64,000 nt of DNA, taken from positions 1-64,000 of the forward strand of contig CATWID010000007.1 of the NCBI GenBank assembly GCA_958350755.1, in the 5' to 3' direction. This DNA comes from an uncultured Collinsella sp. Lineage in GTDB: Bacteria > Actinomycetota > Coriobacteriia > Coriobacteriales > Coriobacteriaceae. A program made the translations under genes and the position numbers. Of the stretch, positions 17,005-25,652 are shown piece by piece. Each line of letters opens with the position of its first letter. Within the stretch, counting starts at the first letter, position 1. Under the pieces are notes generated by a model that was not told the origin of the DNA, ran no database searches, and was given only the letters and a program-made list of their open reading frames with translations.

Positions 17005-17048
17005 TCAATTTGTCGGCCTTGCGCCTATATATATGAGGAGTATCCAAT

Positions 17049-17219
17049 ATGTTCAATGCTATCGCGCATGCTTTACTTGCCCTCGCGCCCGAGATCGATG
17101 CTGCAAAGGTCGAGGACGTCCCTATGAGCCTGAAGGCTTGGATCGATGGTTCGCAGGGCAACATTCGGAGGGAGACGTTGGGTGCCAAGTGCATGGTGCG
17201 TCACTTCTTTGCAAATTAG
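17049..17219 (+). CDS. Candidate small protein between argG and argH
   Basis: A 56-codon ORF with a good ribosome site (GAGGAG, 9 nt before the ATG). It begins MFNAIAHALLALAPEID and has a hydrophobic start, an acidic middle and a basic end containing RRE. It resembles no family I know. It sits 44 nt after the argG terminator and 121 nt before argH, on the same strand. It could be a genuine small gene, a regulatory upstream ORF for argH, or chance. The main support is the ribosome site and position. Confidence 0.45.
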   Translation: MFNAIAHALLALAPEIDAAKVEDVPMSLKAWIDGSQGNIRRETLGAKCMVRHFFAN

Positions 17220-17340
17220 CTACATGGCCCCGCGTGCGGCGGGGGATGTGCAAAACTAGCAGTTGATAAATCGTTTTAACGGCGCTAAACGCAGCTCGCG
17301 GACATCGGCGCATTGGTATTTGATGAAAGGGGACGGTCCC

Positions 17341-18771
17341 ATGGCTCTTTGGGGTGGTCGTTTTGAGGCGGGCGTGGCCGAGGTCACGCAGGAGTTTGGC
17401 GCGTCGTTGCCGGTCGACAAGCATCTCTACAAGCAGGATATTGCCGGCTCCAAGGCACACGCCAAGATGCTCGCCGCTCAGGGCATCATTAGTGCCGAGG
17501 ACGAGCAGGCGATTGCCGAGGGCCTGACCGGAATCGAGCAGGATATCGATGCCGGCAACTTCGCTTTCGATATCAACGACGAGGACATCCATATGTCTAT
17601 CGAGAGCGAGCTGACGCGTCGCATCGGCGAGGCGGGCAAGCGCCTGCATACCGGGCGCTCGCGCAACGACCAAGTGGCGACCGATACGCGCCTGGGCGTC
17701 AAGGCGCTGGCCAAGGAGCTCATGGAGGCCAATCTTGAACTGCGCCATGTGCTGGTGGATGCGGCTAAAAGGTACGACAAGGTGATTCTGCCGGGCTATA
17801 CGCACATGCAGCATGCTCAGCCCGTGCTGCTCTCGCATCATCTGCTGGCGTATTCCTGGATGTTCGCGCGCGACTTTACGCGTCTGAAGGCCGCTTTTGA
17901 TGCTGCCGACAACTGCCCGCTGGGTGCTGCCGCGCTTGCCGGTACGAGCTATCCGCTCGATCGCCAGATGACGGCTGCCGAGCTTGGCTTTGCGGACGTG
18001 ATTCCTAACTCGCTCGACGCTGTTTCCGATCGCGATTTCCTGCTCGATCTGCATTACGCTGGCTCCGTTATGGCCATGCATCTGTCGCGTCTTTCCGAGG
18101 AGATCGTGCTGTGGTCGAGCTCCGAATTTGGCTTTATCACGCTTTCCGACTCTTACTCCACCGGCTCGTCCATCATGCCGCAGAAGAAAAATCCCGACTT
18201 TGCCGAGCTGATCCGCGGCAAGAGCGGCCGCGTCTACGGCAATCTGGTTCAACTGCTTGTGACCATGAAGGGGCTGCCGCTCGCTTATAACAAGGACCTG
18301 CAGGAGGACAAGGAGGGCGCACTCGATACCGCCCATACGCTCATGCAGTGCCTGTCCGTTATGGCTGGCATGATTTCGACCTGGACTGTCAACGAGGATG
18401 CCATGGCGCGCGAGTGCGGCGTGGGGCACCTTGCCGCTACCGACGTTGCCGATTACCTGGCCAAGCGTGGTCTTCCGTTCCGTGAGGCGCATGCCGTGGT
18501 GGGCCATCTGGTCCTGATGTGCGAGAAGCGCGGCTGCAATCTTGAGGACCTGCCGTTTGAGGTGTTCCAGGAGGCAAGCCCGCTCTTTGAGCGCGATATT
18601 ACCGAGGCGCTCGACATCCCGTCGATTGTCGCTGCGCGCACGACCGAGGGCGGTACCGCTCCTGCCGCCGTTGCCGTCCAGCTGGAGCGTGCCGAGGCGC
18701 AGCTCGTGGCCGACGAGGGCGTGTTTGGATCGCTGACCAAGGTTGTCGAGATGGGTCACGGGGCAAAGTAG
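17341..18771 (+). CDS. argH: Argininosuccinate lyase
   Basis: A 476-residue enzyme of the fumarase/aspartase superfamily that cleaves argininosuccinate to arginine and fumarate. Seen are the N-terminal LWGGRF, HTGRSRNDQVATD near residues 100-112, THMQHAQPV with the catalytic His near 155-163, and the superfamily signature GSSIMPQKKNPD near 276-287 with its catalytic Ser in the flexible loop. The ATG at 17341 has AAGGGG 7 nt upstream; an in-frame ATG 18 nt earlier lacks a site. The standard length supports an intact gene. Confidence 0.96.
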   Translation: MALWGGRFEAGVAEVTQEFGASLPVDKHLYKQDIAGSKAHAKMLAAQGIISAEDEQAIAEGLTGIEQDIDAGNFAFDINDEDIHMSIESELTRRIGEAGKRLHTGRSRNDQVATDTRLGVKALAKELMEANLELRHVLVDAAKRYDKVILPGYTHMQHAQPVLLSHHLLAYSWMFARDFTRLKAAFDAADNCPLGAAALAGTSYPLDRQMTAAELGFADVIPNSLDAVSDRDFLLDLHYAGSVMAMHLSRLSEEIVLWSSSEFGFITLSDSYSTGSSIMPQKKNPDFAELIRGKSGRVYGNLVQLLVTMKGLPLAYNKDLQEDKEGALDTAHTLMQCLSVMAGMISTWTVNEDAMARECGVGHLAATDVADYLAKRGLPFREAHAVVGHLVLMCEKRGCNLEDLPFEVFQEASPLFERDITEALDIPSIVAARTTEGGTAPAAVAVQLERAEAQLVADEGVFGSLTKVVEMGHGAK

Positions 18772-19155
18772 AGGTTTGGCTGAAGACGTATTGTCCATTT
18801 ATTGATAAATCGTTTTTGCTTTACGGGCGTCTGCTGATGCGGGCGCCCCTATTTTGCTGCTATGGGGGAGGGGCTTGTCGAGAACTTCTGTAGGACCTTT
18901 GGGCAGGTTGTGAAGGGGGTACGTTCGCGGGTGGCAACCGACCGCCCGCTCTGTTCGATGTGGTTGATGAGCGGTCGGATGGTACTCTAATCGGGCTTCG
19001 AAACAGAAGTGACACATATGGAGCGCTTTAATAAATTGCAGCGTTTCAATAAACAGCTTTTTGTTTAACTGCAGCTAAAACTCTGTTACGATGCAGTCCA
19101 GGCGGGTGCCGGAATGGGACTTGGGCACGCGCGAACCTACTTGAAAGGCTACCTT
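18772..19155. other. argH-ndk intergenic region
   Basis: This 384-nt gap shows only weak structure: an 8-bp inverted pair, CCGACCGC/GCGGTCGG (about 18939-18979), and a weak GGGCG/CGCCC hairpin near 18825. The right part is AT-rich and probably carries the ndk promoter (TGTTACGAT near 19084). No convincing gene was seen; a 16-codon ORF at 19018 lacks a ribosome site. Confidence 0.5.
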
Positions 19156-19560
19156 ATGGCTATCGAGAAGACCTTCATCATGATTAAGCCCGACGCCGTG
19201 CGCGACCGCAAGATCGGCGAGATCGTTGCTCGTATTGAGCGCAGCGGCCTTGTCATCGAGCGCATGGAGATGACCACGCTCGAGCGCGCTACCGTCGAGG
19301 AGCACTACGCCCATCTGGCCGACAAGCCCTTCTTTGGCGGTCTCTGCGACTTTATGACGAGCGGTCCGGTCGTCAAGATGGTCGTTTCCGGTCTCTCCGC
19401 TGTTTCCAAGATGCGCACCCTTATGGGCGCTACCAACCCGCTTGATGCTGCGCCCGGCACCATTCGCGGCGACTTCGCTGTCGATGTCAACGCCAACGTG
19501 ATCCACGGCTCCGACTGCCTGGAGAACGCCGAGATCGAGATCAAGCGCTTCTTTGGCTAA
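19156..19560 (+). CDS. ndk: Nucleoside diphosphate kinase
   Basis: A 134-residue NDP kinase that transfers the gamma phosphate from ATP to nucleoside diphosphates through a phosphohistidine. Seen are the N-terminal TFIMIKPDAVRD, GATNPLDAAPGTIRGDF, and the active-site NVIHGSD with His117. Length and motifs are canonical. The ATG at 19156 follows GAAAGG by about 7 nt. It is monocistronic, with a strong terminator downstream. Confidence 0.97.
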   Translation: MAIEKTFIMIKPDAVRDRKIGEIVARIERSGLVIERMEMTTLERATVEEHYAHLADKPFFGGLCDFMTSGPVVKMVVSGLSAVSKMRTLMGATNPLDAAPGTIRGDFAVDVNANVIHGSDCLENAEIEIKRFFG

Positions 19561-19598
19561 ACCAGCTTTGACTCCTTAAAGCTGTTAGCGTGTGGCTT

Positions 19599-19633
19599 GG
19601 GCGCCGCGGAATTCCAACCGCGGCGCCCTTTTA
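19599..19633 (+). terminator. Intrinsic terminator of ndk
   Basis: GGGCGCCGCGG and CCGCGGCGCCC form a perfect 11-bp stem with loop AATTCCAA, followed by TTTT. Confidence 0.9.
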
Positions 19634-19671
19634 TTCCGGTAGATTTTTGGTAAACGCATAGAAAACTACTA

Positions 19672-19712
19672 AAGAGCCCCGTCCGGATGTTTCTTCCGGG
19701 CGGGGGCTGGCG
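19672..19712 (-). terminator. Intrinsic terminator of rpiB
   Basis: Read on the minus strand, GCCCCCGCCCGGA pairs with TCCGGACGGGGCT around a 7-nt loop, followed by CTTTAG. It lies 24 nt past the rpiB stop codon. Confidence 0.75.
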
Positions 19713-19735
19713 CTAGCGTATGGCTTTGTAAGTCT

Positions 19736-20203
19736 TTAGGCCTCGTCGACAATCTTTAGTCCGCGGGTCTGGTCGATCTCGTTGAGGAGATTGACGCGAC
19801 GCTCGTGGCGGCCGCCCTCAAACTCGGCGTCGAGCCATTCGTCGACAATCATCTTGGCGAGCTCGGAGCCCACGACGCGGGCGCCAAAGGCCAGCACGTT
19901 GGTGTTGTTGTGCATACGGGAGAGCTTGGCGCTGAAGGGCTCGGAGCACACGACGGCGCGTACGCCCTCGACCTTGTTGGCAGCCAGGCTAATCCCGACG
20001 CCGGTACCGCAGATCAAGATACCCAGGTCGACGTCACCGTTGGCCACGGCCTTGCCCACCTTGTAACCGGCGATGGGGTAGTCGAAGCTCTCGGAGGTGT
20101 CGGTGCCATAGTTCACGACCTCGCAGCCGCGCTCCTTCAGGTGCTCGGAAATGATGTTCTTGAGCTCGACGGCGGCGTGGTCGTTACCGATACCGATCTT
20201 CAT
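19736..20203 (-). CDS. rpiB: Ribose-5-phosphate isomerase B
   Basis: A 155-residue isomerase of the RpiB/LacA-LacB family, interconverting ribose 5-phosphate and ribulose 5-phosphate in the pentose phosphate pathway. Seen are GNDHAAVELKN (residues 5-15), the active-site Cys in ILICGTGVGISLAANK, and NVLAFGARVVG. The length is usual. The ATG at 20203 has AGAGAGGA just upstream. An allose 6-phosphate isomerase activity cannot be excluded from sequence alone. Confidence 0.94.
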   Translation of the reverse strand: MKIGIGNDHAAVELKNIISEHLKERGCEVVNYGTDTSESFDYPIAGYKVGKAVANGDVDLGILICGTGVGISLAANKVEGVRAVVCSEPFSAKLSRMHNNTNVLAFGARVVGSELAKMIVDEWLDAEFEGGRHERRVNLLNEIDQTRGLKIVDEA

Positions 20204-20473
20204 GAGTGGTTCCTCTCTGGTCCGTGCGGCGGAATTGCTAAAGGTTTTACCGCGTTCGACTGCATGATAGCGCGACTTTTGTGTAAACGCTCGGGCGTTT
20301 TTTGGTCAAACGCTTAAGCATGCAACAAGACCTGCTTTTCATGAATGAATGCCGCCAGTTTGTGCTTGAGCGCCGTCCGCCGGAACCGTGGTTGCGGTTT
20401 TTGATGCATTGTTATCAAATAAAGGAGCTAACTTTTTTGAGAGACCAGCCCGTTATGCAAGCAGGAGATACCT

Positions 20474-21793
20474 ATGCCTACCGATTCCCTTCGTGATGCC
20501 GCGTTTTGCGATGTTTTGAACCGCGAGCTTGTCTGTGCGCTCGGCTGCACCGAGCCTATTGCCGTTGCCTATGCAGCGGCGTTGGCGAGCCAGACGCTCG
20601 GTTGCGAACCCGATCATATGGACGTTGCCTGCTCGGGCAACATCATCAAGAACGTTAAGAGCGTGACCGTGCCCAACTCGGGCGGTATGCACGGTATTGA
20701 AGCTGCAGCCGTGCTGGGTGCCGTGGGCGGTGACGCCAAGAGCGCGCTTGAGGTGCTCGAGAGCGTTAACGATGAAGACCGCGCTCGTGTGGCCGAGCTC
20801 CTCGCCGACGCCGGCTACTGCGATGTGTCGCTTGTCGAGGGTGTGCCCAACCTCTACATCAAGGTGACTGCGACGGCCGGGGGCCATACCGCGGTCGTCG
20901 AGATTACCGATCACCACACTAATGTCACGTGCCATACGCTCGACGGTATTCCGGTATGCGGCAAGTCGGCGGGGGAGTGCGCCGCCTGCGCCGAGCGCGT
21001 GGTGGCCGAGCGTGCGGCAGATAACGCCGATACGCCCATGTCCATTGATTCCATCATCGACTTTATCGAGGACGGTGACATTGAGGGCGCCCGCGCTGCC
21101 GTTGAGCGTCAGATTGAGCTGAATGGCGCAATCAGTGCCGAGGGCCTTGCGCACGCTTGGGGCGCCGAGGTGGGTCGTACGCTGCTGGGTGCTCGTGCCG
21201 ATGACGTCGCCTGCCGTGCCCGTGCCCGTGCGGCCGCCGGGTCCGACGCCCGCATGAACGGTTGCGCGCTGCCGGTCGCCATTGTGTGCGGCTCGGGCAA
21301 TCAAGGCATTACCTGCGCATTGCCCGTCATGGAGTATGCCGAGTACCTGCGTTGCGACCACGAGCGTCTGGTGCGCGCCGTGATGCTGTCCGATCTTATC
21401 GCCGTGCATATCAAGAGCTATATTGGTGCGCTTTCGGCGTTTTGCGGTGCTATTTGCGCCGCGTGCGGCGCCGGCGCTGCGATTACCTGGCTGTGCGGTG
21501 GCACGCGCGAGCAGATTGGCGCGACGGTCTCGAATACGCTCGGTAACGTGGGCGGCATCGTGTGCGACGGCGCCAAGGCGAGTTGTGCCGCCAAGATTTC
21601 GGCTGCCGTCGATGCGGCGATTCTGGGACATGACATGGCCATGCAGGGGCGTGGCTTCCGTGCCGGCGAGGGTTTGATCCAGGATACCGTCGAGCAGACG
21701 ATTGCCAGCATGGGCTACGTGGGCCGTGTGGGTATGAAGGACACCGACGTCGAGATCCTCAACATCATGATCGGCAAAACCCAAGTGTGCTAG
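20474..21793 (+). CDS. CyuA/YhaM-type L-cysteine desulfidase (UPF0597)
   Basis: A 439-residue protein of the UPF0597 / serine dehydratase alpha-like family, which includes the oxygen-sensitive Fe-S L-cysteine desulfidase CyuA (YhaM) of enterobacteria. It breaks cysteine down to sulfide, pyruvate and ammonia. The N-terminal GCTEPIAVAYA (about residues 23-33) holds a conserved Cys, and further Cys residues suited to binding an Fe-S cluster occur in the C-terminal half (ICAACGAGAAIT, GGIVCDGAKASC). The ATG at 20474 follows GCAGGAG. It could feed sulfide to the sulfur and selenium enzymes in the window. A serine dehydratase role is the alternative. Confidence 0.82.
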   Translation: MPTDSLRDAAFCDVLNRELVCALGCTEPIAVAYAAALASQTLGCEPDHMDVACSGNIIKNVKSVTVPNSGGMHGIEAAAVLGAVGGDAKSALEVLESVNDEDRARVAELLADAGYCDVSLVEGVPNLYIKVTATAGGHTAVVEITDHHTNVTCHTLDGIPVCGKSAGECAACAERVVAERAADNADTPMSIDSIIDFIEDGDIEGARAAVERQIELNGAISAEGLAHAWGAEVGRTLLGARADDVACRARARAAAGSDARMNGCALPVAIVCGSGNQGITCALPVMEYAEYLRCDHERLVRAVMLSDLIAVHIKSYIGALSAFCGAICAACGAGAAITWLCGGTREQIGATVSNTLGNVGGIVCDGAKASCAAKISAAVDAAILGHDMAMQGRGFRAGEGLIQDTVEQTIASMGYVGRVGMKDTDVEILNIMIGKTQVC

Positions 21794-22548
21794 GACAGTT
21801 CGTCGGCTACTTGGTGTTCGTAGAAGGCTTCTACTACGGCGTTAAAGTCGCGGGCGAAGCCTTCCATGGTTCCGCGCCAGGTGACTCGGTTGGGCTTGCC
21901 CTGGCCTACATAGGCAGTCTGAATGCCGCAGGCGGGGTTAGGGAAGTCGCGTTTGGGATCGTTGCCCACCATAAGGACCTCGTGCGGTTCGAGCCCCATC
22001 ACCTGAAGCTGCTCTAGATAGTAGGTGGCATCAGGCTTGCAGCGGGTGGCGTTTCCCATGTGCGTGACGAGCTCAAAGGGGGCGTCGGCCAGGTCGCCCC
22101 AACCCATGCGGCACTCGATGGCCCCCTGCGGAAAGCTGGGGTTGGTAAAGAGCGCGCAGCGCAGCCCTGCGTCCTGTACGGCCTGAAGCGCGGCGTGTGC
22201 GCCCGGCATGGCATGGGCGTTGATGAGTTCGTCATTCTTGTACGGAAGAACTTCGCGGTCGTAGTAGGTAAACGCCTCGTAGATAAGTGGGTCCGAGAGG
22301 CAAATGCCGCATCGGCGCTCGACCTCTTCTTGGTAAAACTCAAGATTGGTGCGATTGTCCGTGCTGCTGCGGCGATTGGCGTTGAGGTCGACCAGGATGG
22401 TGCCGAGGCGTGCCATCGTGCCACCGCGGCTGCGGCGCCCGATATCCGCGAGCATCGAAGAGACATCCTTAAAATAGCGAAGGATGAACGCGTTGAGGTT
22501 GATGCTAAGAAGCGTTTCGTCCATATCGAAAACGACTGCTTTGAGCAC
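21790..22548 (-). CDS. HAD-family hydrolase
   Basis: A 252-residue HAD-superfamily protein. Motif I is VVFDMDETLLS (nucleophile Asp8, acid/base Asp10), motif II is CALFTNPSF, and motif III/IV ends in LMVGNDPKRDFPNPACG. A helical C1-type cap lies between motifs I and II. The GTG at 22548 is chosen because GAAAGG lies 8 nt upstream and it gives the standard short N terminus; the open frame extends further. Its 3' end overlaps the CyuA-like gene by 4 nt on the opposite strand. Substrate unknown. Confidence 0.82.
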   Translation of the reverse strand: MLKAVVFDMDETLLSINLNAFILRYFKDVSSMLADIGRRSRGGTMARLGTILVDLNANRRSSTDNRTNLEFYQEEVERRCGICLSDPLIYEAFTYYDREVLPYKNDELINAHAMPGAHAALQAVQDAGLRCALFTNPSFPQGAIECRMGWGDLADAPFELVTHMGNATRCKPDATYYLEQLQVMGLEPHEVLMVGNDPKRDFPNPACGIQTAYVGQGKPNRVTWRGTMEGFARDFNAVVEAFYEHQVADELS

Positions 22549-22863
22549 GCGGGCACCTTTCTCGAAAAATCGATCTAGAATCGTTGGCTCCGGATACTTT
22601 ACCCCAAAGCCGAATGCCTGGCTGGTTATCGTCAAGTTGCGGAGACGTGTGTTCATAAGATTACGAAAAAGTCTCCACACGAGTAAAAAATCGCAGTTCA
22701 CGCTTGAAATCGAACTCATTTCCCCGTAACCTATACGAACGTGATTGCATAAGCGTCACATTAGTATCTGTCGGCTCCCGAGTGTTCCTAAACGTTGTGT
22801 GCTTGTCGCACCCTTCTGTAGGTCCTAGCAATCGGGGCCCCGTAGTTCGAAAGGGGTCCACCT
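22549..22863. other. Divergent promoter region before rpsA
   Basis: A 315-nt gap between the leftward HAD gene and rpsA. It is AT-rich around 22560-22760 and must hold the rpsA promoter. No RNA gene, S1-binding leader structure or credible small ORF could be supported by eye. Confidence 0.45.
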
Positions 22864-24030
22864 TTGAGTGAGATTCAGAACTCGTCCATTTTCTCTCTTG
22901 ACGATGTCAACGAGGAGGAGATGAACAACCTCATCGACGGTACGATTACCGACTTTGATGAGGGCGATCTCGTTAACGGCACTGTCGTTAAGATCGAGCA
23001 TGACGAGGTGCTCGTTGACATCGGATTCAAGTCCGAGGGCGTTATCCCGGTCCGCGAGCTGTCCATCCGCAAGGACGCTAACCCTGCAGACATCGTTGCA
23101 CTCGGTGATCCCATCGAGGCCCTGGTTCTCCAGAAGGAGGACAAGGACGGTCGTCTGGTCCTGTCCAAGAAGCGTGCCGAGTACGAGCGTGCTTGGAACC
23201 GCATCGAGGAGAAGTTCAACTCCGGCGAGAACGTCGAGGGCGAGGTTATCGAGGTTGTCAAGGGCGGCCTGATCCTCGACATCGGCCTGCGTGGCTTCCT
23301 GCCCGCTTCCCTCGTCGACCTCCGTCGCGTCAAGGACCTCACCTCTTACATGGGCACCCGCATCGAGGCCCGCGTCATCGAGATGGACCGCAACCGCAAC
23401 AACGTCGTCCTCTCCCGTCGCGTCGTGCTCGAGGAGTCCCGTAAGGCCGAGCGCTCCGAGATCCTGTCCAAGCTCAAGTCTGGCATGCGTCTCCAGGGCA
23501 CCGTTTCCTCCATCGTCGACTTCGGCGCCTTCGTCGACCTCGGCGGTATCGACGGCCTCATCCACATCTCCGAGCTCTCTTGGAACCACGTCAACCATCC
23601 TTCCGAGGTTGTCAAGGTCGGCCAGGAGGTCGAGGTCGAGGTTCTCGACGTCGATCTCAACCGCGAGCGCATCTCCCTGGGTCTCAAGCAGACCACCGAG
23701 GATCCGTGGCGCGCACTGGTCAAGAAGTACCCCGTCGGCGCTATCGTCGAGGGCACTGTGACCAAGCTTGTCCCGTTCGGCGCTTTTGTCGACCTGGGCG
23801 AGGGCATCGAGGGCCTGGTGCACATCTCCGAGATGGCCAACAAACACGTCGACCAGCCTTCTCAGGTTACCCACGTGGGCGACAAGGTTCAGGTCAAGGT
23901 CATGGAGATCGACCTCGACCGTCGTCGTATCTCCCTGTCCATGAAGTCCGCTGCTGAGACTCTGGGCGTTGAGATCGAGGTTACCCCGCTGCCTTCCGAG
24001 AAGAAGGACGAGGAGACCGACGCCGAGTAA
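22864..24030 (+). CDS. rpsA: 30S ribosomal protein S1
   Basis: A 388-residue protein with four S1 RNA-binding repeats at about residues 35-105, 120-188, 206-275 and 291-362, each with the G-x-V-x3-VDFGAFVDLG-type beta-barrel pattern. It binds mRNA at the small subunit and helps initiation. Actinobacterial S1 proteins usually have four repeats, against six in E. coli. The start is TTG at 22864, supported by GAAAGGGG about 7 nt upstream. The acidic C-terminal tail is normal. Confidence 0.93.
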   Translation: MSEIQNSSIFSLDDVNEEEMNNLIDGTITDFDEGDLVNGTVVKIEHDEVLVDIGFKSEGVIPVRELSIRKDANPADIVALGDPIEALVLQKEDKDGRLVLSKKRAEYERAWNRIEEKFNSGENVEGEVIEVVKGGLILDIGLRGFLPASLVDLRRVKDLTSYMGTRIEARVIEMDRNRNNVVLSRRVVLEESRKAERSEILSKLKSGMRLQGTVSSIVDFGAFVDLGGIDGLIHISELSWNHVNHPSEVVKVGQEVEVEVLDVDLNRERISLGLKQTTEDPWRALVKKYPVGAIVEGTVTKLVPFGAFVDLGEGIEGLVHISEMANKHVDQPSQVTHVGDKVQVKVMEIDLDRRRISLSMKSAAETLGVEIEVTPLPSEKKDEETDAE

Positions 24031-24054
24031 ATCGGTTTGACGATCACTTGTTTT

Positions 24055-24090
24055 AAGGGATCCGTCCGTAATGGACGGGTCCCTTTTTGC
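24055..24090 (+). terminator. Intrinsic terminator of rpsA
   Basis: AAGGGATCCGTCC pairs with GGACGGGTCCCTT around GTAAT and runs into TTTTT. Confidence 0.88.
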
Positions 24091-24367
24091 ATTTGCTGCT
24101 GAGGTGCGCGATGTCGTCCGCGCGCAATGCTGTCCGAGCTGTCCACAGGCTATTAGGTTTTCGGTGCATGAAAAAATGCCGACATCCCGCCTCGGGGAGG
24201 AGGCGGGAACGCACCGAGTAGACGGAGGGGTGCGGAGCGCGGTCGCGTCTCGACTGACGACGTTGCCCATCGACAGGACCATTGTAGCGCATGGCGGTTC
24301 TTGGTTTATCGTGTCGAGCGTTTGCGTTGTGCCATTGCCTGCGGCAACGGTGTGTTACACTCTTGCA
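24091..24367. other. rpsA-rnpB intergenic region
   Basis: This 277-nt gap contains a CCCGCCTC/GAGGCGGG hairpin (about 24186-24208). A plausible rnpB promoter with -10 TACACT sits at 24356-24361. No protein gene was identified. Confidence 0.5.
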
Positions 24368-24370
24368 CTG

Positions 24371-24732
24371 CTGAGTGGGCCAGACGGTCGCGCGATGTGC
24401 TGCTTGCAGTACGCGTGAGGAAAGTCCGGGCTCCAGAGGGCGGGATGCCGGCTAACGGCCGGGCGGAGTGATCCGACGGAAAGCGCCGCAGAAAAGAAGA
24501 CTCCCACCTGCGCCGCAAGGCGTAAAGGGAAAAGCTGAAACGGTGGTGTAAGAGACCACCAGCGTCGTGGCAACATGGCGGCTTGGCAAGCCCCATCCGG
24601 AGCAAGCGCGAATAGGAACGCTATGGGCCGGCCCGGTCCGCGTTCGGGTAGCGTGCGTGGAGCTGCACGGTAACGTGCAGACAAGATAAATGACCGTTCA
24701 CGACAGAACCCGGCTTATCGGCCCACTTGGCA
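24371..24732 (+). ncRNA. rnpB: RNase P RNA, bacterial type A
   Basis: The catalytic RNA that matures tRNA 5' ends. Recognised by GAGGAAAGTCCGGGCTCC at the 5' side (CR I), the central GTAAGAGACCACCAGCG and GGCAACATGGCGGC regions, and the 3' conserved block CGACAGAACCCGGCTTATCG. The outer stem AGTGGGCC/GGCCCACTT closes the molecule. The overall length of about 360 nt and the helices fit the ancestral type A. Exact ends are estimated from P1 pairing. Confidence 0.96.
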
Positions 24733-24747
24733 CTTTGTTGACGCTGC

Positions 24748-24846
24748 GAACCCGTCAGCGCGGCAATCTGCCTTTCAAACCTTCGGGCATGACCATAAGG
24801 TCAATGCCCTCGGCTTTCAAGGCACCTTGCTCGCGCTGACGGGTTC
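24748..24846. repeat. Nested long hairpin immediately after rnpB
   Basis: GAACCCGTCAGCGCG (24748-24762) pairs perfectly with CGCGCTGACGGGTTC (24832-24846). Inside are further pairings: GCCTT with AAGGC, GGGCAT with ATGCCC, and GACC with GGTC around ATAA. It forms one extended rod of about 99 nt beginning some 16 nt after rnpB. There is no T-run, so it may stabilise or process the RNA 3' end rather than simply terminate. Confidence 0.75.
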
Positions 24847-24949
24847 TCGCTTTCGTTGACGGAATCATCGGCGTTGCCATTCTTTTTACTAGGGTTATCG
24901 TATTATTGAGGCTGTTTGTTGCCGCGCTTAGTTTTGTTGAGGGGCTTTG

Positions 24950-25585
24950 TTGGACAGCTATTTTACTCTGCAATCGAATATTGAGGTTTCGGGCGAGTTT
25001 GTGGACCGCAAGAGTCGGTTTATTGCCCAGCTGGTCCATATTGAGTCCGAGGACGAGGCGAATGCCTTTATCGAGATGGTTCGCAAGCGTCATTACGACG
25101 CTCGACACAATGTTCCCGCGTGGATTTTGGTCGATGGACGCGAGCGCCAGAGCGATGATGGTGAGCCGAGCCGCACGAGCGGTATGCCGACACTCGAGGT
25201 GTTGCGCGGTGCGGAGCTCAAAAATGTTTGCTGCGTAGTGACACGCTATTTTGGTGGTACGTTGTTGGGGCCCGGTGGCTTGGTACGCGCCTATACCGCG
25301 GCGACGCAGGCGGCGGTGGCCGCGGCTCAGGAGGCCGGGCAGATCGTCGAGATGACGAGTGTCGTGCCTGTTGACGTGCATGTGGCCTATCCGCAGTATG
25401 AGCAGGTGCTTCGCTTGGCCCAGGATTCCGGTGCCAAGGTTTCGGATACCGAGTACGCGGATGCCGTGACGATTCATTTGGTGTTTAAGGCGGGGGAGCA
25501 GGAGCCGTTTTGCGTTAAGATGCGCGAGCTTATGGCGGGGCGCGAGGAGATTGAGGTCGGCGCTCCCGAATTTGCCGAGTTCTAA
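24950..25585 (+). CDS. YigZ/IMPACT family protein
   Basis: A 211-residue protein of the YigZ/IMPACT (UPF0029) family. The N-terminal domain carries the signature DGEPSRTSGMPTLEVL and TRYFGGTLLGPGGLVRAY (about residues 66-110), and a C-terminal DUF1949-type ferredoxin-like domain follows. Eukaryotic IMPACT modulates Gcn2; the bacterial role is unclear but linked to translation. The start is one of two adjacent TTG codons; 24950 has the better spacing (about 5 nt) from GAGGGG. It shares a bidirectional terminator with the next gene. Confidence 0.85.
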   Translation: MDSYFTLQSNIEVSGEFVDRKSRFIAQLVHIESEDEANAFIEMVRKRHYDARHNVPAWILVDGRERQSDDGEPSRTSGMPTLEVLRGAELKNVCCVVTRYFGGTLLGPGGLVRAYTAATQAAVAAAQEAGQIVEMTSVVPVDVHVAYPQYEQVLRLAQDSGAKVSDTEYADAVTIHLVFKAGEQEPFCVKMRELMAGREEIEVGAPEFAEF

Positions 25586-25640
25586 CGACGACGGCCGGCG
25601 TGCTTTTGGATGAATCCCAAGCGCGCCGGCCGTCGTTTTA
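25586..25640. terminator. Bidirectional terminator
   Basis: ACGACGGCCGGCG pairs with CGCCGGCCGTCGT across a loop of about 20 nt, followed by TTTTA on the plus strand. It lies between two convergent stop codons. Confidence 0.85.
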
Positions 25641-25652
25641 TGTTGTCGCCGT

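Noticed and set aside
20320..20496. Small ORF before the CyuA-like gene
   Set aside because: It overlaps the ribosome site and start of the real gene in another frame, lacks its own ribosome site and has no recognisable composition.
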